Shown here one piece after another: positions 63,298 through 64,000 of a stretch of DNA of 64,000 bases. Origin of the DNA: Dipylidium caninum (Eukaryota; Platyhelminthes; Cestoda; Cyclophyllidea; Dipylidiidae); contig QEYB01000003.1 of the NCBI GenBank assembly GCA_017562135.1, forward strand, positions 186,001-250,000, in the 5' to 3' direction. The notes beneath the pieces were generated by a model. That model did not search any database. It had not been told where the DNA came from and saw only the letters and a program-made list of their open reading frames with translations. How positions within the stretch are numbered: the stretch's first letter is position 1; each line of letters begins with the position of its first letter. The translations under genes were made by a program, and so were the position numbers.

Positions 63298-63991
63298 ATG
63301 GAGAGACTCGCAAAGTCTGACTTAATTTTGATCCATTCGTTGAATGAAATGCGCGTGAATGGTCTTACTATCCTCAAAGCATATAACCTCAGAATTAAAA
63401 GGCGCCAACACCGTGCACCGAGCTCAGTTATTGTTGGTAAGTCACACATTCCGCACTCCCTCAATTCGCCTGCCATAAGATTGCATTTCAATTATCCGTC
63501 TTTCTATCCTTAAGCCCTTTTACAATTTAGTCAAAAGATATACCTCCTCAGTTAACATTCTTTCCTCCCCCTCATTTCAAAGTCATTCTGCTTCGTAATA
63601 TCCTCCCAGTCAACCGCAACACTTATTTTTCTCTCCCCTTTCTCGGTATGTACCACTCAACTTGTTATAAAACTACTTTATCCACTATAAATGACTGCTG
63701 GCACTTTGCAAACCTCTGACTCTATTCAAAGTAATATATTCGATCACACTACTGAAATAATTCTGGCCGTAAACAGGTATTCTTTACTATAAGGTTGCCT
63801 CTTTCTCAATTCCTCCCGGGCGCCGAGGGAAAATTGTCCGATTCAATTACCCTCCTTCCGGCGCGTATACTTTGCAGAAACTGCTTGTCGAAGGGTTAAA
63901 TTTTGTGTACCCTCCGCACAAGTGGGCATTTGTGGGGTTTTCGCCGGTTGAGGCTACCCGTTTCTCCCTTCCAGTGAACTGGTTAGGCTGA
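63298..63991 (+). CDS. Candidate two-exon gene, unknown protein
   Basis: An ATG frame (63298-63436, MERLAKSDLILIHSLNEMR...) ends in phase 1 at a GTTG/GTAAGT donor. After 340 bp of pyrimidine-rich sequence, an acceptor (GCCGTAAACAG) opens an exon (63777-63991) whose only long open frame is the matching phase, ending SLPVNWLG and a stop, about 116 aa in all. The match of donor, phase and pyrimidine-rich intron suggests a real gene near the window edge. I recognise no domain, further upstream exons are possible, and chance cannot be excluded. Confidence 0.3.
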
Positions 63992-64000
63992 TTGAGCCCA

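Noticed and set aside
1..64000. Transposable elements, CRISPR arrays, rRNA or tRNA genes
   Set aside because: No reverse transcriptase or transposase motif, regular repeat-spacer pattern or tRNA B-box context was found. A search such as tRNAscan or RepeatMasker with a flatworm library would settle it.

Overview
The window is nuclear DNA of an animal with spliceosomal genes. The splicing style points to a parasitic flatworm, most likely a tapeworm (inference). Many introns are 28-45 bp, all GT...AG, mixed with introns of hundreds to thousands of bases, the intergenic DNA is AT-rich, and the proteins are clearly metazoan but diverged. I assembled the genes by joining exons by hand with intron phase as a check and by comparing products with remembered metazoan families. 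No database search was possible.

Layout. On the minus strand at 6.5-11.7 kb lie UBE2K (ubiquitin-conjugating E2 with a UBA tail) and, head-to-tail behind it, EXOSC7 (RNA exosome ring subunit Rrp42). At 16.5-17.6 kb on the plus strand is a single-exon type II regulatory subunit of protein kinase A. From 17.6 to 37 kb I recognise no gene, apart from one orphan coding-like terminal exon at 26122-26214. From 37 to 49 kb the genes are dense: cytosolic aspartyl-tRNA synthetase (plus), an MTFR1-family mitochondrial fission regulator (minus), the ciliary gene IFT80 (plus) and a p31comet/MAD2L1BP homologue (minus). From 49.6 to 60.6 kb the adaptor NCK (3 SH3 + SH2) lies on the minus strand with long introns. 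A weak two-exon candidate sits at the right edge.

The genes are housekeeping or signalling functions (ubiquitin transfer, RNA decay, cAMP signalling, translation, mitochondrial dynamics, cilium assembly, spindle checkpoint, tyrosine-kinase signalling), not a pathway cluster. I found no transposon, CRISPR array, rRNA or tRNA that I could support.

The most notable observation is that IFT80 reads perfectly across about 16 introns except for three single-base indels, one of which falls inside a strongly conserved WD repeat. The other genes in the window show none. Also notable are introns of 28-31 bp, two 30-bp introns that are open in frame, an intronless PKA-RII whose inhibitor site has glycine in place of the phosphorylatable serine, and a diverged p31comet.
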